Below are positions 20,157-30,061 of a stretch of 64,000 nucleotides of DNA, one piece after another. The notes beneath the pieces are model-generated. The model made no database searches. It worked only from the letters and a program-made list of their open reading frames with translations, and was not told the DNA's origin. The position numbers and the translations under genes were made by a program. The DNA comes from Adhaeribacter aquaticus DSM 16391. GTDB taxonomy: Bacteria; Bacteroidota; Bacteroidia; Cytophagales; Hymenobacteraceae. The stretch is from NCBI RefSeq assembly GCF_000473365.1, contig NZ_KI421517.1, positions 2,567,504 to 2,631,503 of the forward strand, read 5' to 3'. How positions within the stretch are numbered: the stretch's first letter is position 1; the number at the start of each line of letters is the position of its first letter.

Positions 20157-21521
20157 ATGAAAAACTTAAAAAGTTGGGCCGTAATCGCCATGTTAGCTTT
20201 TGCAACCTTTAGCTGTAAAGACGATGATGAAACCACTCCGGCTGCAGAAAAAAGCTACACCATAACTACTGATGCCGCATCCGGATTAGAAGTTATCAAA
20301 GGCTCCATTGATGAAAATGTGACGCTTGCTGCTTCTAAAAAATATATGCTACATGGCTTTGTTTATGTAAAAGCACCAGCTACTTTAACTATAGAGGCAG
20401 GAACCATTATTAAAGGAGACCAAACTTCAAACGGTACTTTAATTGTTGAAAGAGGCGCCAAAATTATGGCAGAAGGTACTGCTGCTAAACCTATTGTATT
20501 TACTTCTATCAAGCCTAAAACTATGCGTACAGCTGGTAACTGGGGTGGCCTTATTATCTTAGGTAATGCGCCTACTAACTTAGGTGCAACTGCTAAAATT
20601 GAAGGCGGTGTAGACCGTGAATATGGTGGAACAGATGCAAACGATAATTCAGGTGTATTAAAATATGTACGTTTGGAATATCCGGGTATAGCTTTCCAGC
20701 CAGACAATGAAATTAATGGTCTTACTTTAGGCGGTGTTGGTGCCGGTACTACGATTGATTACATACAGGTATCTTTCTGCGGTGATGATGCTTTTGAATT
20801 CTTTGGCGGTACAGTAAACGCGAAACATTTAATTGCTTACAAAACAGTAGATGATATGTTTGATACTGACAATGGCTACTCTGGTAAATTACAGTTCCTG
20901 GTTGGCCAAAGTGCCCCATCTGTAGCCGATGCTTCTGGCTCAAATGGTTTCGAGTCTGACGGCGACGCCCAAGGTAGCACAAACACACCTTTAACTTCAG
21001 CTGTTTTTTCTAACGTAACGCTTTACGGTCCTTTAGCAACACCAACTACTTCTATTAATCCGAATTATGCCCGGGCTATGCACATTCGCCGGAACAGCAA
21101 TATTTCGGTACATAACTCAGTATTTGCTGGCTGGCCAACCGGATTATTATTAGACGGTGACAGATCGCAGGCAAATGCTACTGCCGGTACATTAAAAATG
21201 CAGAACGTAGTAATTGCGGGTACACCAGCTAATAACCAGCTAAGAGTACAAAGCGGCAGTACTTACGATGTAGCCGCCTGGTTTAATGCTATGGGCAAAA
21301 ACAACTCCACGCAAACAGATTATGCAGGTTTAAACATTGCTGATGCCTTTAAGCAAACAGGTCCTAATTTTGTACCGGGTGCTGGCTCCACTTTATTAAC
21401 TGGTGCTTCTTTCACTGGTATGGATCCATTCTTTGAGCAAGTTTCTTACAAAGGTGCTTTTGGCTCTACTGATTGGACTGCTGGCTGGACTAACTTTGAT
21501 CCAAACAACACTGATTACTAA
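20157..21521 (+). CDS. Beta-helix lipoprotein partnered with the TonB receptor
   Basis: 454 residues, ATG start. Lipoprotein signal ending in C20 (FSCKDDDE); the acidic residues after the Cys are consistent with export to the outer surface in Bacteroidota. From about residue 35 on, short repeats such as ATLTIEAGTIIKGDQ, GTLIVERGAKIMAEG and KPIVFTS suggest a right-handed parallel beta-helix. Conserved-looking patches GNWGGLIILGNAP and FCGDDAFEFFGGTVNAKHL follow. I cannot name a substrate. Pairs of this kind (a non-SusC TonB receptor with a beta-helix lipoprotein) recur in Bacteroidota; a nutrient-binding or surface-processing role is inference. Confidence 0.7.
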   Translation: MKNLKSWAVIAMLAFATFSCKDDDETTPAAEKSYTITTDAASGLEVIKGSIDENVTLAASKKYMLHGFVYVKAPATLTIEAGTIIKGDQTSNGTLIVERGAKIMAEGTAAKPIVFTSIKPKTMRTAGNWGGLIILGNAPTNLGATAKIEGGVDREYGGTDANDNSGVLKYVRLEYPGIAFQPDNEINGLTLGGVGAGTTIDYIQVSFCGDDAFEFFGGTVNAKHLIAYKTVDDMFDTDNGYSGKLQFLVGQSAPSVADASGSNGFESDGDAQGSTNTPLTSAVFSNVTLYGPLATPTTSINPNYARAMHIRRNSNISVHNSVFAGWPTGLLLDGDRSQANATAGTLKMQNVVIAGTPANNQLRVQSGSTYDVAAWFNAMGKNNSTQTDYAGLNIADAFKQTGPNFVPGAGSTLLTGASFTGMDPFFEQVSYKGAFGSTDWTAGWTNFDPNNTDY

Positions 21522-21613
21522 GCATAACTAATAATTAAATTGTACATCGTATTGGGTGAGAATAGGATGCTACAATTAAACCGGAGAGCAGCTTAGTCTC
21601 CTGCTCTTACGGT

Positions 21614-21641
21614 AAAAAGCCTGCCAATTGGCAGGCTTTTT
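21614..21641. terminator. Bidirectional terminator
   Basis: AAAAAGCCTGCC / GGCAGGCTTTTT with a 4-base loop, between two convergent genes; T runs on both strands. Confidence 0.9.
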
Positions 21642-21676
21642 CATTAAATATCAATAACAAATAAACAGCTATTTTC

Positions 21677-23026
21677 TTATCTTTCTTTTAGTAAATCCAT
21701 AACAGCCGTGGCCATGGTGAGCACGCCCGTTTTAATGGTAGGTTCGGGTACCGGCGCAAATTTACCAGAGTGCAGACCAGGTAATGCCGTACCGCTTTCC
21801 TTGCTTTCAGCTACTTTTTTTGGCTCCGCAGTACCCAGCCAGAACAAACTAATCGGAACCTTATGTTCGGTGCGGCCATAAAAAGCAAAATCTTCTCCCA
21901 CCATAGAGGGAGGCGTATCCACTACCTTGCCAGAGCCTAATACTTTCTTAAAAGAAGAAACCATACGTCGGGTAAGCGTAATGTCATTATAAGTAAACGG
22001 ATTAAATTGATCTCTTACCGTTACCACCGGCATGCTGCTGTCGGGCATTCCGGCTGCCTTAGCCATACCCTCACAAATCCGTTTTATACTGGCTATGGTA
22101 AGGTTACGCACTTCATCGCTGTAAGAACGCAGGGTTAATTGTAGTTTTACCTCTTCCGGAATAATATTATAAGACGCCCCACCGTGGAAAGAACCAACTG
22201 TAACTACGGCCGGTTGCAACGGCGAAATTTCACGGCTTACGATAGTTTGCAGCGCCAACACAATCTGGGAGGCTAAAACAATAGGATCCTTGGCTTTATC
22301 TGGCACTGCCCCATGGCCACCCACTCCTTTTATCGTAATTTCTACAGCATCTACATTGGCCATAATATTGCCCTCGGTATAACCAACGGTGCCGGCCGCT
22401 AAGGCCGCATGGTTATGCAGCGCCACCGCATAATCGGGCTTTGGAAATTTGGTAAACAGTCCTTCTTTCAGCATGGCTTTGGCACCGCCGCTCCTTTCTT
22501 CGGCTGGTTGCCCAATCAAGACCACTGTACCTCGCCAGTTATTTTTAAACTGCGCCAGGGTTCTGGCTACCCCGGTAAAAACCGTCATGTGCACATCGTG
22601 CCCGCAAGCATGCATTACCGGAACTTCTTTTCCATCATCCGCTTTGCCCAATGCTTTACTGGCATAAGGCAAGCCCGTTTCTTCTAAAACCGGTAACCCA
22701 TCTAAATCTGTCCGGATTAAAACGGTAGGTCCTTTCCCATTTTTCAGAACTCCTACCACCCCATTACCGCCTACTTTTTCTGTGACGGTATAACCCAAAC
22801 TCTTAAGCTGGTCTGCTATTTTAGCTGCCGTATTTATTTCCTGGAAAGATAATTCCGGATGCTGGTGCAAATCCTGGTACAGCCTGAACAAATCCGGGTA
22901 AGCCTTCTCTATAAATTGTTGTACAGACTTACCATTGGTAAGGGGTTGCTGCGCAAAACTTGCATGAGGCAGCCAGCCAATACCAGCACATAAACAGATT
23001 AATTTTAAACTACGGCCATTAAGCAT
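21677..23026 (-). CDS. Secreted M20 family amidohydrolase
   Basis: 449 residues, ATG start. A signal peptide of about 26 residues ends in SFAQQ. The M20D (hippurate/indole-acetyl-amino-acid hydrolase-like) di-metal site is visible: C141 and H143 in MHACGHDVHMT, E176-E177 in QPAEERSGG, H204 in ALHNHAAL, and a late His in GLHSGKFAP. The dimerisation domain lies at about 215-330 (TIKGVGGHGAVPDKAKDPI). It should cleave N-acyl amino acids or amides in the periplasm. Most family members are cytosolic; the exported form is common in Bacteroidota. It stands alone, convergent with the beta-helix gene. Substrate unknown. Confidence 0.88.
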   Translation of the reverse strand: MLNGRSLKLICLCAGIGWLPHASFAQQPLTNGKSVQQFIEKAYPDLFRLYQDLHQHPELSFQEINTAAKIADQLKSLGYTVTEKVGGNGVVGVLKNGKGPTVLIRTDLDGLPVLEETGLPYASKALGKADDGKEVPVMHACGHDVHMTVFTGVARTLAQFKNNWRGTVVLIGQPAEERSGGAKAMLKEGLFTKFPKPDYAVALHNHAALAAGTVGYTEGNIMANVDAVEITIKGVGGHGAVPDKAKDPIVLASQIVLALQTIVSREISPLQPAVVTVGSFHGGASYNIIPEEVKLQLTLRSYSDEVRNLTIASIKRICEGMAKAAGMPDSSMPVVTVRDQFNPFTYNDITLTRRMVSSFKKVLGSGKVVDTPPSMVGEDFAFYGRTEHKVPISLFWLGTAEPKKVAESKESGTALPGLHSGKFAPVPEPTIKTGVLTMATAVMDLLKER

Positions 23027-23279
23027 AGCTAGATATATTTAGAATTTGTGAAAGTATGAAAATTAAATAAAAAAGAAGTTTTAGCCATTGACCAAGGTAG
23101 TTATCTGCCTTTTTTAAATAAATTTTCAAAAAATTTTAAATTTTAAATTACTGATTTATAACACTTTGGAACACGCCATCAAAAATTTAATAAATATTTA
23201 TAAAATCGGGGGTTACCTTCCTGCTGCTTCGGTATTAAGAGCAAAATCAGAAACAAAACCCTAATTAATTAAACCCAAA

Positions 23280-23513
23280 ATGAAAAATTTATCTAAAATC
23301 GCTTTATTCGCTTTCGCTGCTATCTCTTTAACTTTTGCTTCTTGCGGTGAGAAACAAGCTGAAGAAACTACTACTACTGAAGAAACTACTACAATGGATG
23401 CTTCTGCTACAGAAGCTGACACTACTGCTGCTCCAGTTGACACAACTGCTGCTGCTGCTCCAGCTGACGCCGCTGCTGCTCCTGCTGACGCTGCTGCTCC
23501 TGCTGCTCACTAG
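23280..23513 (+). CDS. Small Ala/Thr-rich lipoprotein (first of three)
   Basis: 77 residues, ATG start. A lipoprotein signal with the acylated Cys at position 22 (TFASCGEK). The mature part is only 55 residues, almost entirely Thr, Glu, Ala, Asp and Pro, with the short repeats APVDTT, APADAA, APADAA near the C-terminus. It is acidic and surely disordered. No family function is known to me. It shares MKN at the start and C22 with the two genes that follow and has its own terminator, so it is probably expressed separately. The C after two small residues and the well-spaced terminator argue that it is a real gene. Confidence 0.7.
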   Translation: MKNLSKIALFAFAAISLTFASCGEKQAEETTTTEETTTMDASATEADTTAAPVDTTAAAAPADAAAAPADAAAPAAH

Positions 23514-23548
23514 TTTTTTCAGGATAGCGATATCCCGATTTGATTATA

Positions 23549-23590
23549 TAAAGCCTTTGTTACGTATGGTAGCAAAGGCTTTATTTTTTA
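23549..23590 (+). terminator. Terminator of the first small lipoprotein gene
   Basis: AAAGCCTTTG / CAAAGGCTTT with a 13-base loop, then ATTTTTT. Confidence 0.8.
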
Positions 23591-23735
23591 TAGCTAGACT
23601 GGCAATCACAGATTATACTGCCTTCCACTTGTTTAACTTATTTATCCGCTTGCATTTATCCTTACTTGTATGGGTTACCTATTCCAAGTATTTGGATTAA
23701 GTTAAAACAGACAATAAATCTAACAACAGGAAATA

Positions 23736-23963
23736 ATGAAAAACTTAACCAAACTTACCTTTTTAGCTCTTGCTACCATAACTTTTGCATTTGCTTCATG
23801 TGATTCTAAAAAGGCAGAAAACGCAGAAAATGCTGTTGAAGAAACAACGGATGCTGCTGAAACTGAACTTGATGCTGCTACTACCCCTACAGAAGGAGAT
23901 ACAGCAGTACTCCAGGATCAACCAGTAAAAGATGGATTAGTAGATTCTACTGCTACTAAATAA
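23736..23963 (+). CDS. Small acidic lipoprotein (second of three)
   Basis: 75 residues, ATG start. The signal peptide starts MKNLTKL and ends FAFASC with the acylated Cys at 22. The mature 54 residues are rich in Glu, Ala, Thr and Asp (ENAENAVEETTDAAETELDA), strongly acidic, with no expected fold. It resembles the upstream gene in signal peptide and composition, suggesting duplication followed by drift. A very strong terminator comes 17 bases after the stop. Function unknown; small abundant lipoproteins of this kind may shield the envelope or mark stress, but that is speculation. Confidence 0.7.
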   Translation: MKNLTKLTFLALATITFAFASCDSKKAENAENAVEETTDAAETELDAATTPTEGDTAVLQDQPVKDGLVDSTATK

Positions 23964-23980
23964 GTTTCTAATTCATATTT

Positions 23981-24016
23981 AAAAGACCAGCTTTTGTAAA
24001 GCTGGTCTTTTTTTTT
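23981..24016 (+). terminator. Terminator of the second small lipoprotein gene
   Basis: AAAAGACCAGCTTT / AAAGCTGGTCTTTT with a 3-base loop, then a run of T. Confidence 0.9.
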
Positions 24017-24146
24017 GCCTTTTCTCATCTGCCTTATATTTATAACACTCCATAGCTTACCTTTATCTGATCTAACAAATTGCTTTATTTCCGTTTTCCT
24101 CGTATAACTTATAGTTATTATTTAATGCTACTTATTCTATATAACT

Positions 24147-24341
24147 ATGAAAAACTACGTTAAAATGATCATTCCGGCTTGTACTGCCTTATTTTTAATA
24201 TTTACCTCTTGTAATTCTAATACCGAGCCTGCCGAAACAACCGGCAATACTGTAACAGAAGATATGGTGGATGGTGCAGGCGCTTCACTCGATTCCTTAG
24301 AACTTCCGGAAGCGGACGATACTACTTCCATATCCAGGTAA
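24147..24341 (+). CDS. Small acidic lipoprotein (third of three)
   Basis: 64 residues, ATG start. Again the chain begins MKN and carries the acylated Cys at 22 (LIFTSCNSN). The mature 43 residues are acidic and Thr/Ser-rich (EPAETTGNTVTEDM, then LELPEADDTTS). It follows the second lipoprotein by 183 bases. Signal-peptide layout and composition, rather than residue identity, link the three. A long hairpin (24378-24422) follows but has no T tail, so some transcription may continue into the DnaJ gene. Function unknown. Confidence 0.65.
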   Translation: MKNYVKMIIPACTALFLIFTSCNSNTEPAETTGNTVTEDMVDGAGASLDSLELPEADDTTSISR

Positions 24342-24377
24342 ACCCGCTATCTGGTATACCTGCCAGGGTTAGATATT

Positions 24378-24422
24378 TATAGGCAGAAGCCCGCATCTTA
24401 AAAGCACAGGCTTCTGCCTATA
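24378..24422 (+). other. Stem-loop between small lipoprotein and DnaJ gene
   Basis: Perfect 14-bp arms (TATAGGCAGAAGCC / GGCTTCTGCCTATA) around a 17-base loop. No T run follows on either strand, so it may stabilise the upstream mRNA or stop transcription only partly. Confidence 0.6.
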
Positions 24423-24493
24423 AGAAAACCTTCGATTTAGCGTATAGCCGTATAAGTATCCAATTCTTATCCTTAAGAAAACTTACCGATACT

Positions 24494-25435
24494 GTGGAAT
24501 ATAAAGATTACTACAAAGTACTCGAGGTAGATAAAACCGCTTCGAAAGAAGAAATTAAAAAGCAATACAAGAAGCTGGCCCGTAAATATCATCCGGATGT
24601 AAATCCGGGCAACAAAGTAGCCGAGGAAAAATTTAAAGCACTAAATGAAGCCCATGAAGTTTTAGGCGACGACGAAAAACGTAAGAAATATGATGCTTTA
24701 GGCGCCGATTGGAAACGCTATGAACAAACCGGAGCAGGTGGCGGATTTAATTGGGGCCAATACGCTCAGGGTACTTCCGGAGCAGGCGGCTATCAAACCC
24801 ATAGCAGCAACTTCGATGACAGTGACTTTTCTGACTTCTTCAGCTCCTTCTTTGGGGAAATGGGGGGAGCTGCTGCTGGTAGCAGAGGCGGCAGACGTAG
24901 AAATTCCAGTTCGTTTAAAGGGCAGGATTTACGAGCTGATATAACATTACCTCTGGAAGAAGCCTTTACCGGCGGCAAAAAAACCATAACGGTAAACGGC
25001 AAAAATTTACGCATTACTATTAAACCCGGCGTAGAAGACGGACAAACCATCCGATTGAAGGGCAATGGAGGCCCAGGTATGAATGGCGGAGAAAACGGGG
25101 ATTTATATCTAACTTTTAGAATCCCGCCCCACCCCAGGTATACCCGCCAGGGCCATGATGTATATGTAGAGGCACTGGTTCCGGTGTATAAAGCCGCCCT
25201 GGGCGGGGATACAATAGTAGAAACCTTGAACGGTCAGGTTAAAATCAAACTGAAACCTGGTTCACAAAACGGAACCACCTTACGTTTAAAAGGAAAAGGG
25301 TTTCCTGTTTATAATCAGGAAGGTAATTTTGGCGATTTATATATAAAGCTTAACCTGCAACTACCTCAAAACCTGACGGACCAAGAAAAAAATTTATTCC
25401 AGCAACTGGCAGCACTACGAAACGACCTCTTATAA
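24494..25435 (+). CDS. DnaJ-type co-chaperone, CbpA-like
   Basis: 313 residues from a GTG start: no ATG lies upstream in frame, and the J domain begins at once ([24 protein letters not shown] is split here only for length). The HPD motif that stimulates DnaK is H33-P34-D35. A Gly/Phe-rich linker with [13 protein letters not shown] spans about 75-135. Two C-terminal substrate-binding domains follow (about 140-305), starting [16 protein letters not shown]. The Cys-rich zinc domain of true DnaJ is missing, so this is the CbpA/DjlA-like class B type. No cbpM-like modulator gene is seen downstream, where 594 bases lack a gene. Confidence 0.88.
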   Translation: MEYKDYYKVLEVDKTASKEEIKKQYKKLARKYHPDVNPGNKVAEEKFKALNEAHEVLGDDEKRKKYDALGADWKRYEQTGAGGGFNWGQYAQGTSGAGGYQTHSSNFDDSDFSDFFSSFFGEMGGAAAGSRGGRRRNSSSFKGQDLRADITLPLEEAFTGGKKTITVNGKNLRITIKPGVEDGQTIRLKGNGGPGMNGGENGDLYLTFRIPPHPRYTRQGHDVYVEALVPVYKAALGGDTIVETLNGQVKIKLKPGSQNGTTLRLKGKGFPVYNQEGNFGDLYIKLNLQLPQNLTDQEKNLFQQLAALRNDLL

Positions 25436-26029
25436 GAAGCAGGAAAGGCAGGATGTACTGGCTTATAACTTTTAATCAGTAGGAAACTGTTAGCCAGAGA
25501 GGAACTTCGACACTCCCATGCCTTAGCATCCACCATGCTTCAGCAATATGCAAATTTTGACCTGGCACAATTCTAACTAACGGCGCCTAAATACCTAATT
25601 TATATATTTGGTAACTGGAGCGTACCTTGCCTCTAGCTACTCAATGAGAAGTAAATAAAGAGTGCCTAGAATAATCCTGAAAATGCGGCATGGGCTTGAC
25701 CAATTGCGGCAGGAGGTTAATTTACGGCATTATTGAATACAACAACAAGAGGCCAAACAATCAAAAAATACCTTTTCCCCTCACCAGAAATTTAGCATTG
25801 GTATTCAGAGAACCGGGTAATAATAAACCTAGTTTATTTATCAAAAAAGGCTTTGCCTTCTGGTACTGTTTAGCCTATAACTTACAGCTGCATAACCAAA
25901 TTCTGAGCAATCGTAAATTCTGTTTCTCGCGCCATAAATTTCTCCTCAGTTTCTAAATTATTCGCCTTATTTTTGTGTTTAAAATTTATAGCCGCTTTAG
26001 CAGCAATCTAAAATATTAGCTTCTCATAT
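25436..26029. other. 594-base gap between DnaJ gene and gcvP
   Basis: No convincing gene. An 88-codon open frame at 25690-25956 has no domain, no ribosome-binding context and an improbable composition. A shorter frame, 25469-25576, is open without an ATG and encodes a peptide ending STMLQQYANFDLAQF, which looks less random and could be the tail of a decayed gene. The gcvP promoter must be in the last 100 bases, but no perfect -7 box is visible. Confidence 0.4.
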
Positions 26030-28954
26030 ATGTTATTTAAAACCAAACCTGCAGATATTTTTAAAGAACGCCATAATGGCCCGGTTAAAAATCAGATGCA
26101 GGAAATGCTGAAAGCCATTGGTGCTGAATCTATAGATCAGTTAATCGACGAAACGGTACCGGCAGCCATTCGCTTAAAAAAACCTTTAAATATTCCACGT
26201 GCCCTTTCTGAGCGCGATTTTCTAAAGAAGTTTAAGAAGATAGCCCAACAAAACAAAATCTATAAATCTTATATAGGTTTAGGTTATCACGATACTATTT
26301 TACCACCAGTAATTCAACGTAATATTCTGGAGAATCCGGGGTGGTATACGGCCTATACACCTTACCAGGCCGAGATTGCTCAGGGCCGATTAGAAGCACT
26401 TATTAATTACCAAACCATGATCATAGATTTGACGGGAATGGAAATTGCCAATGCTTCTTTACTGGATGAGGCAACCGCTGCTGCTGAGGCCATGGCTATG
26501 CTTTACAGCCAGCGGAAAAACTCCCGCAAAAATGCAAAAAGCTTTTTTGTTTCAGAGCAGGTTTTACCCCAAACGATTGATGTATTAAAAAGCCGGGCTA
26601 CTCCGGTAGGAATAGAATTAGTAATAGGCAACCACCAGGAGGTAAATTTAGCTGATGTTAATTTATTTGGAGCTCTGGTGCAATATCCTGCTGCCGATGG
26701 TGAAATCTTTGATTACACTGGTTTTATTAGTCAGGCGCATGCTCAGGATGTGCTGGTTGCGGTTGCGGCTGATTTATTAAGCTTAACTTTATTAACCTCC
26801 CCCGGCGAAATGGGGGCTGATGTAGCAGTAGGTTCCAGTCAGCGTTTTGGAGTACCTATGGGTTATGGTGGCCCGCATGCCGGCTACTTTGCCACCAAAG
26901 AAACTTATAAACGTACTATCCCGGGCCGTATCATCGGGCAATCGGTAGATGCGCATGGCAATAAAGCTTACCGGATGGCTTTACAAACCCGGGAACAACA
27001 CATTCGCCGGGAGAAGGCGACTTCAAATATCTGTACGGCCCAAGTATTACTGTCGGTAATTGCTGGTATGTATGCCGTGTATCATGGTCCGCGCCGTTTA
27101 AAATATATTGGTTTAAATGTTCATTTACTTACACAGCTCCTGGAGCAAGGTTTACAGGAATTAGGCCTGGAGCAGGTAAATAAACAATATTTTGATACGC
27201 TGAAAATCCGGGTTGAAAGTGCTGAATTGAAAAGCGCTTTCCGGCAGGAAGCAGAAGCAGCCGAAATAAACCTGCGTTATTTCGAGGATAACTTTATTGG
27301 AGTTTCTATTAATGAGAATACTGATTTAGCGGACCTGCAGGATGTACTGGCTGTTTTTGCAAAGGTAATGAACAAGCAGACTGCTGTTGCTGATTTAGAA
27401 GAATTACCAAGAGAAACTAATATTACCTGGCCAGATAGCCTGATTCGTAAATCTACTTATTTAGAGCACGACGTATTTAACAGTTACCATTCGGAAAGTG
27501 AAATTTTACGGTACATGAAGTACCTGGAAAATAAAGACTTTTCGTTGACCCATGGCATGATTCCGCTAGGATCCTGCACCATGAAACTAAATTCCACGGC
27601 CGAAATGATGCCGGTTACCTGGCCCGAAATAGGTAGCTTACATCCATTTGCACCGCTAGACCAGACGCAAGGCTATCAGCAGATATTTAAAGACCTGGAA
27701 GGCTGGTTGTGTGAGGTAACCGGGTTTGCTGGTATTTCTTTACAACCAAACTCCGGGGCCCAGGGCGAATATGCCGGTTTGATGGTGATTCGGGCCTATC
27801 ACGAAGCCCAAGGCAATCACCACCGGAATGTAGCCTTGATTCCGACTTCGGCACACGGGACTAACCCGGCTAGCGCAGCCATGGCCGGAATGAAGATTGT
27901 GTTGGTAAAATGTGATGAAAGCGGTAATATTGATGTCGCCGATTTACAGGCCAAAGCCGAGGAGCACAAAGAAGATTTATCTTGCCTGATGGTAACCTAT
28001 CCGTCCACCCACGGCGTGTACGAAGAAAGCATTATCGAAATCTGCGAAATTATTCACCAGCACGGTGGTCGGGTATACATGGATGGGGCGAACATGAATG
28101 CGCAGGTTGGTTTAACCAGTCCGGCTACCATTGGCGCCGATGTTTGTCACCTGAACTTACATAAAACATTCTGCATCCCGCACGGTGGCGGCGGACCTGG
28201 CGTAGGCCCAATTGGTGTAGTGGCAGACTTGGTACCCTTTTTACCGGGTCATGCGGTAGTACCTATCAGCAGCGAACAAGCTATTTCGGCAGTTTCGGCG
28301 GCTCCCTGGGGTAGCGCCAGTATTTTGCCTATCTCTTATGCCTATATTTCGATGATGGGCGGCGAAGGTTTAACGGAAGCAACCAAGATTGCCATTCTGA
28401 ACGCCAATTACATTAAGGTCCGGTTACAGACCCATTACCCTATTTTATATACCGGTACTAATGGCCACTGTGCCCACGAAATGATTCTGGATTGCCGTTC
28501 TTTTAAGAAAGCAGGCGTAGAGGTGGAAGATATTGCTAAGCGGCTAATGGATTATGGCTTCCATGCACCTACGGTTTCTTTCCCGGTACCAGGTACATTA
28601 ATGGTAGAGCCAACAGAAAGCGAGCCCAAAGCCGAACTAGACCGTTTTTGTGACGCCATGATTTTAATTCGGGAAGAAATACGGGAGATAGAAGAAGGAC
28701 GGGCTGACCAAAAAAATAATGTATTGAAAAATGCCCCGCATACAGCCCAAATAGCCTTAGCTGAAAATTGGGAAAAGCCTTATTCCAGAGAGAAAGCCGT
28801 ATATCCGTATGCACCAGCCCGTCAGGCCAAATTCTGGCCAGCTGTAAGCCGGGTAGATAATGCCTACGGCGACAGAAACCTTATCTGTAGTTGCACGCCA
28901 ATTGAGGCTTATGAGCATCCTGAAACAGCCCAAACTGCAACTGGGATAGAATAG
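26030..28954 (+). CDS. gcvP: Glycine dehydrogenase (decarboxylating), P protein
   Basis: 974 residues, ATG start. The PLP enzyme of the glycine cleavage system: it decarboxylates glycine and loads the aminomethyl group onto lipoylated GcvH. The chain is the fused, full-length form (both GcvPA- and GcvPB-like halves). It opens with [33 protein letters not shown] is the N-half signature (in two parts), and the PLP lysine is K712 in [32 protein letters not shown] and [14 protein letters not shown] are also present. It is monocistronic, between the 594-base gap and a strong terminator; gcvT and gcvH are elsewhere. The lipA gene in this window would serve GcvH. Confidence 0.95.
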   Translation: MLFKTKPADIFKERHNGPVKNQMQEMLKAIGAESIDQLIDETVPAAIRLKKPLNIPRALSERDFLKKFKKIAQQNKIYKSYIGLGYHDTILPPVIQRNILENPGWYTAYTPYQAEIAQGRLEALINYQTMIIDLTGMEIANASLLDEATAAAEAMAMLYSQRKNSRKNAKSFFVSEQVLPQTIDVLKSRATPVGIELVIGNHQEVNLADVNLFGALVQYPAADGEIFDYTGFISQAHAQDVLVAVAADLLSLTLLTSPGEMGADVAVGSSQRFGVPMGYGGPHAGYFATKETYKRTIPGRIIGQSVDAHGNKAYRMALQTREQHIRREKATSNICTAQVLLSVIAGMYAVYHGPRRLKYIGLNVHLLTQLLEQGLQELGLEQVNKQYFDTLKIRVESAELKSAFRQEAEAAEINLRYFEDNFIGVSINENTDLADLQDVLAVFAKVMNKQTAVADLEELPRETNITWPDSLIRKSTYLEHDVFNSYHSESEILRYMKYLENKDFSLTHGMIPLGSCTMKLNSTAEMMPVTWPEIGSLHPFAPLDQTQGYQQIFKDLEGWLCEVTGFAGISLQPNSGAQGEYAGLMVIRAYHEAQGNHHRNVALIPTSAHGTNPASAAMAGMKIVLVKCDESGNIDVADLQAKAEEHKEDLSCLMVTYPSTHGVYEESIIEICEIIHQHGGRVYMDGANMNAQVGLTSPATIGADVCHLNLHKTFCIPHGGGGPGVGPIGVVADLVPFLPGHAVVPISSEQAISAVSAAPWGSASILPISYAYISMMGGEGLTEATKIAILNANYIKVRLQTHYPILYTGTNGHCAHEMILDCRSFKKAGVEVEDIAKRLMDYGFHAPTVSFPVPGTLMVEPTESEPKAELDRFCDAMILIREEIREIEEGRADQKNNVLKNAPHTAQIALAENWEKPYSREKAVYPYAPARQAKFWPAVSRVDNAYGDRNLICSCTPIEAYEHPETAQTATGIE

Positions 28955-28981
28955 CATAATTCAAATATACAATATTCACCA

Positions 28982-29021
28982 AGGGTTTGGTAAATTTATC
29001 ATTTACCAAACCCTCTTTTTT
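28982..29021 (+). terminator. Rho-independent terminator of gcvP
   Basis: AGGGTTTGGTAAA / TTTACCAAACCCT with a short loop, then CTTTTTT, 28 bases past the stop. Confidence 0.9.
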
Positions 29022-29162
29022 ATTCAACCTGGTTGCTATTGCATCCAAATCAAGTGTTTTATTCGTAAATAATACATATTACAAATAGCAGTTTTTACAG
29101 AAACCAACACTCTAAATTGGCCTGATAATTGCTATTATAGTTGTACTTAAAAGATAAAACAG

Positions 29163-29714
29163 ATGAAACGCTCAATATATTTATTAGTAACTTTATTGGT
29201 ACTTGGCTTGGCCTCCTGTGCTCCAGGAGTTTTTGTAAGCACCGACTATGATACAGCCACTAACTTTAGGGCTTTAAAGACCTACAGCTGGTATCCGAAC
29301 CCTAATAAGGGTAAAACTGATTCTGTACACTATGATACTTTCTTTGACAAAAGAATGAAACGTGCTTTACAAACTCAATTAAGCGCCCAAGGGTTAACCT
29401 ACTCCAATTCGAATCCGGATATTTATGTGGCTTATAACGTTGGTTTCTCAAGTGAAACCCGGTTGAACCGTAATTTCTCTCCATATGGATTTGGCTATTA
29501 TTATGGTTATCCTTTTGGTAATACCGCACAGCAATACAAAGAAGGAACTGTTACAGTTGACTTTGTAGATGCCCGTAAAAAAGAAATGATTTGGCGTGGG
29601 GTAGCTGAAACGGAAGTTAAGAGCACCAATATTAGCGAAGAAAAAATCCAAACAATTGTGACTAGCATTATGCGGAAATATCCGGCGTATAACAACAACG
29701 TAGCTAATAAGTAA
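29163..29714 (+). CDS. DUF4136 lipoprotein
   Basis: 183 residues, ATG start. Lipoprotein signal with acylated C19 (GLASCAPG). The mature chain has the DUF4136 pattern: VSTDYDTATNFRALKTYSWYP near the start, a central NPDIYVAYNVGFSS, and GTVTVDFVDARKKEMIWRGVAE near the C-terminus. A Tyr/Gly-rich insert (PYGFGYYYGYPFG) lies in the middle. Members are outer-membrane or periplasmic lipoproteins of unknown function, common in Bacteroidota and Proteobacteria. It is a single gene with its own terminator. Confidence 0.85.
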   Translation: MKRSIYLLVTLLVLGLASCAPGVFVSTDYDTATNFRALKTYSWYPNPNKGKTDSVHYDTFFDKRMKRALQTQLSAQGLTYSNSNPDIYVAYNVGFSSETRLNRNFSPYGFGYYYGYPFGNTAQQYKEGTVTVDFVDARKKEMIWRGVAETEVKSTNISEEKIQTIVTSIMRKYPAYNNNVANK

Positions 29715-29757
29715 TAAGTTGATATTACCCATTAGCCAGCGTAACTGGTAAACTAAA

Positions 29758-29794
29758 AACCCTTGCCTCTTAATTGGCAAGGGCTTTTTATTTT
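29758..29794 (+). terminator. Rho-independent terminator of the DUF4136 gene
   Basis: CCCTTGCC / GGCAAGGG with an 8-base loop, then CTTTTTATTT. Confidence 0.85.
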
Positions 29795-30061
29795 ATACAA
29801 ACTAAAAAGCTTTAATTACCAGCACCTGTTAGCCATTCCTTTCCCCAAACATTAATATGGTGCCTGATCTGGAGAAGTTACCTATTTTCCTGCTCCTTCT
29901 TCTTTTTTAAGAATGGTTGTTTGATTAATGTGCAGGCTAACCAGAACTAATTTTTTCTTCTATAAAGTCTGTTATTATAACAACATATTTCCTGACTGGG
30001 TAAGGGCATAAAAAAAGGCTGCAAATGTTGCAGCCTTTTTTTATTTATAGTTATTAGGTTC
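29795..30061. other. Spacer between two terminators at a convergent junction
   Basis: Non-coding. Apart from the terminator hairpin at 30009-30042 I see nothing in it. Confidence 0.5.
30009..30042 (-). terminator. Terminator of the T9SS adhesin operon
   Basis: AAAAAAGGCTGCAA / TTGCAGCCTTTTTT with a 3-base loop, 20 bases past the stop of the OmpA-domain gene on the minus strand. T runs on both strands. Confidence 0.9.

Noticed and set aside
23335-23700. 121-codon Leu-rich open frame over the first small lipoprotein
   Set aside because: It is a shifted reading of the GCT/ACT-rich lipoprotein gene and runs through that gene's terminator.
25690-25956. 88-codon open frame in the gap before gcvP
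   Set aside because: No domain, no signal, basic and aromatic composition typical of chance frames in AT-rich DNA, no promoter or ribosome-binding context.
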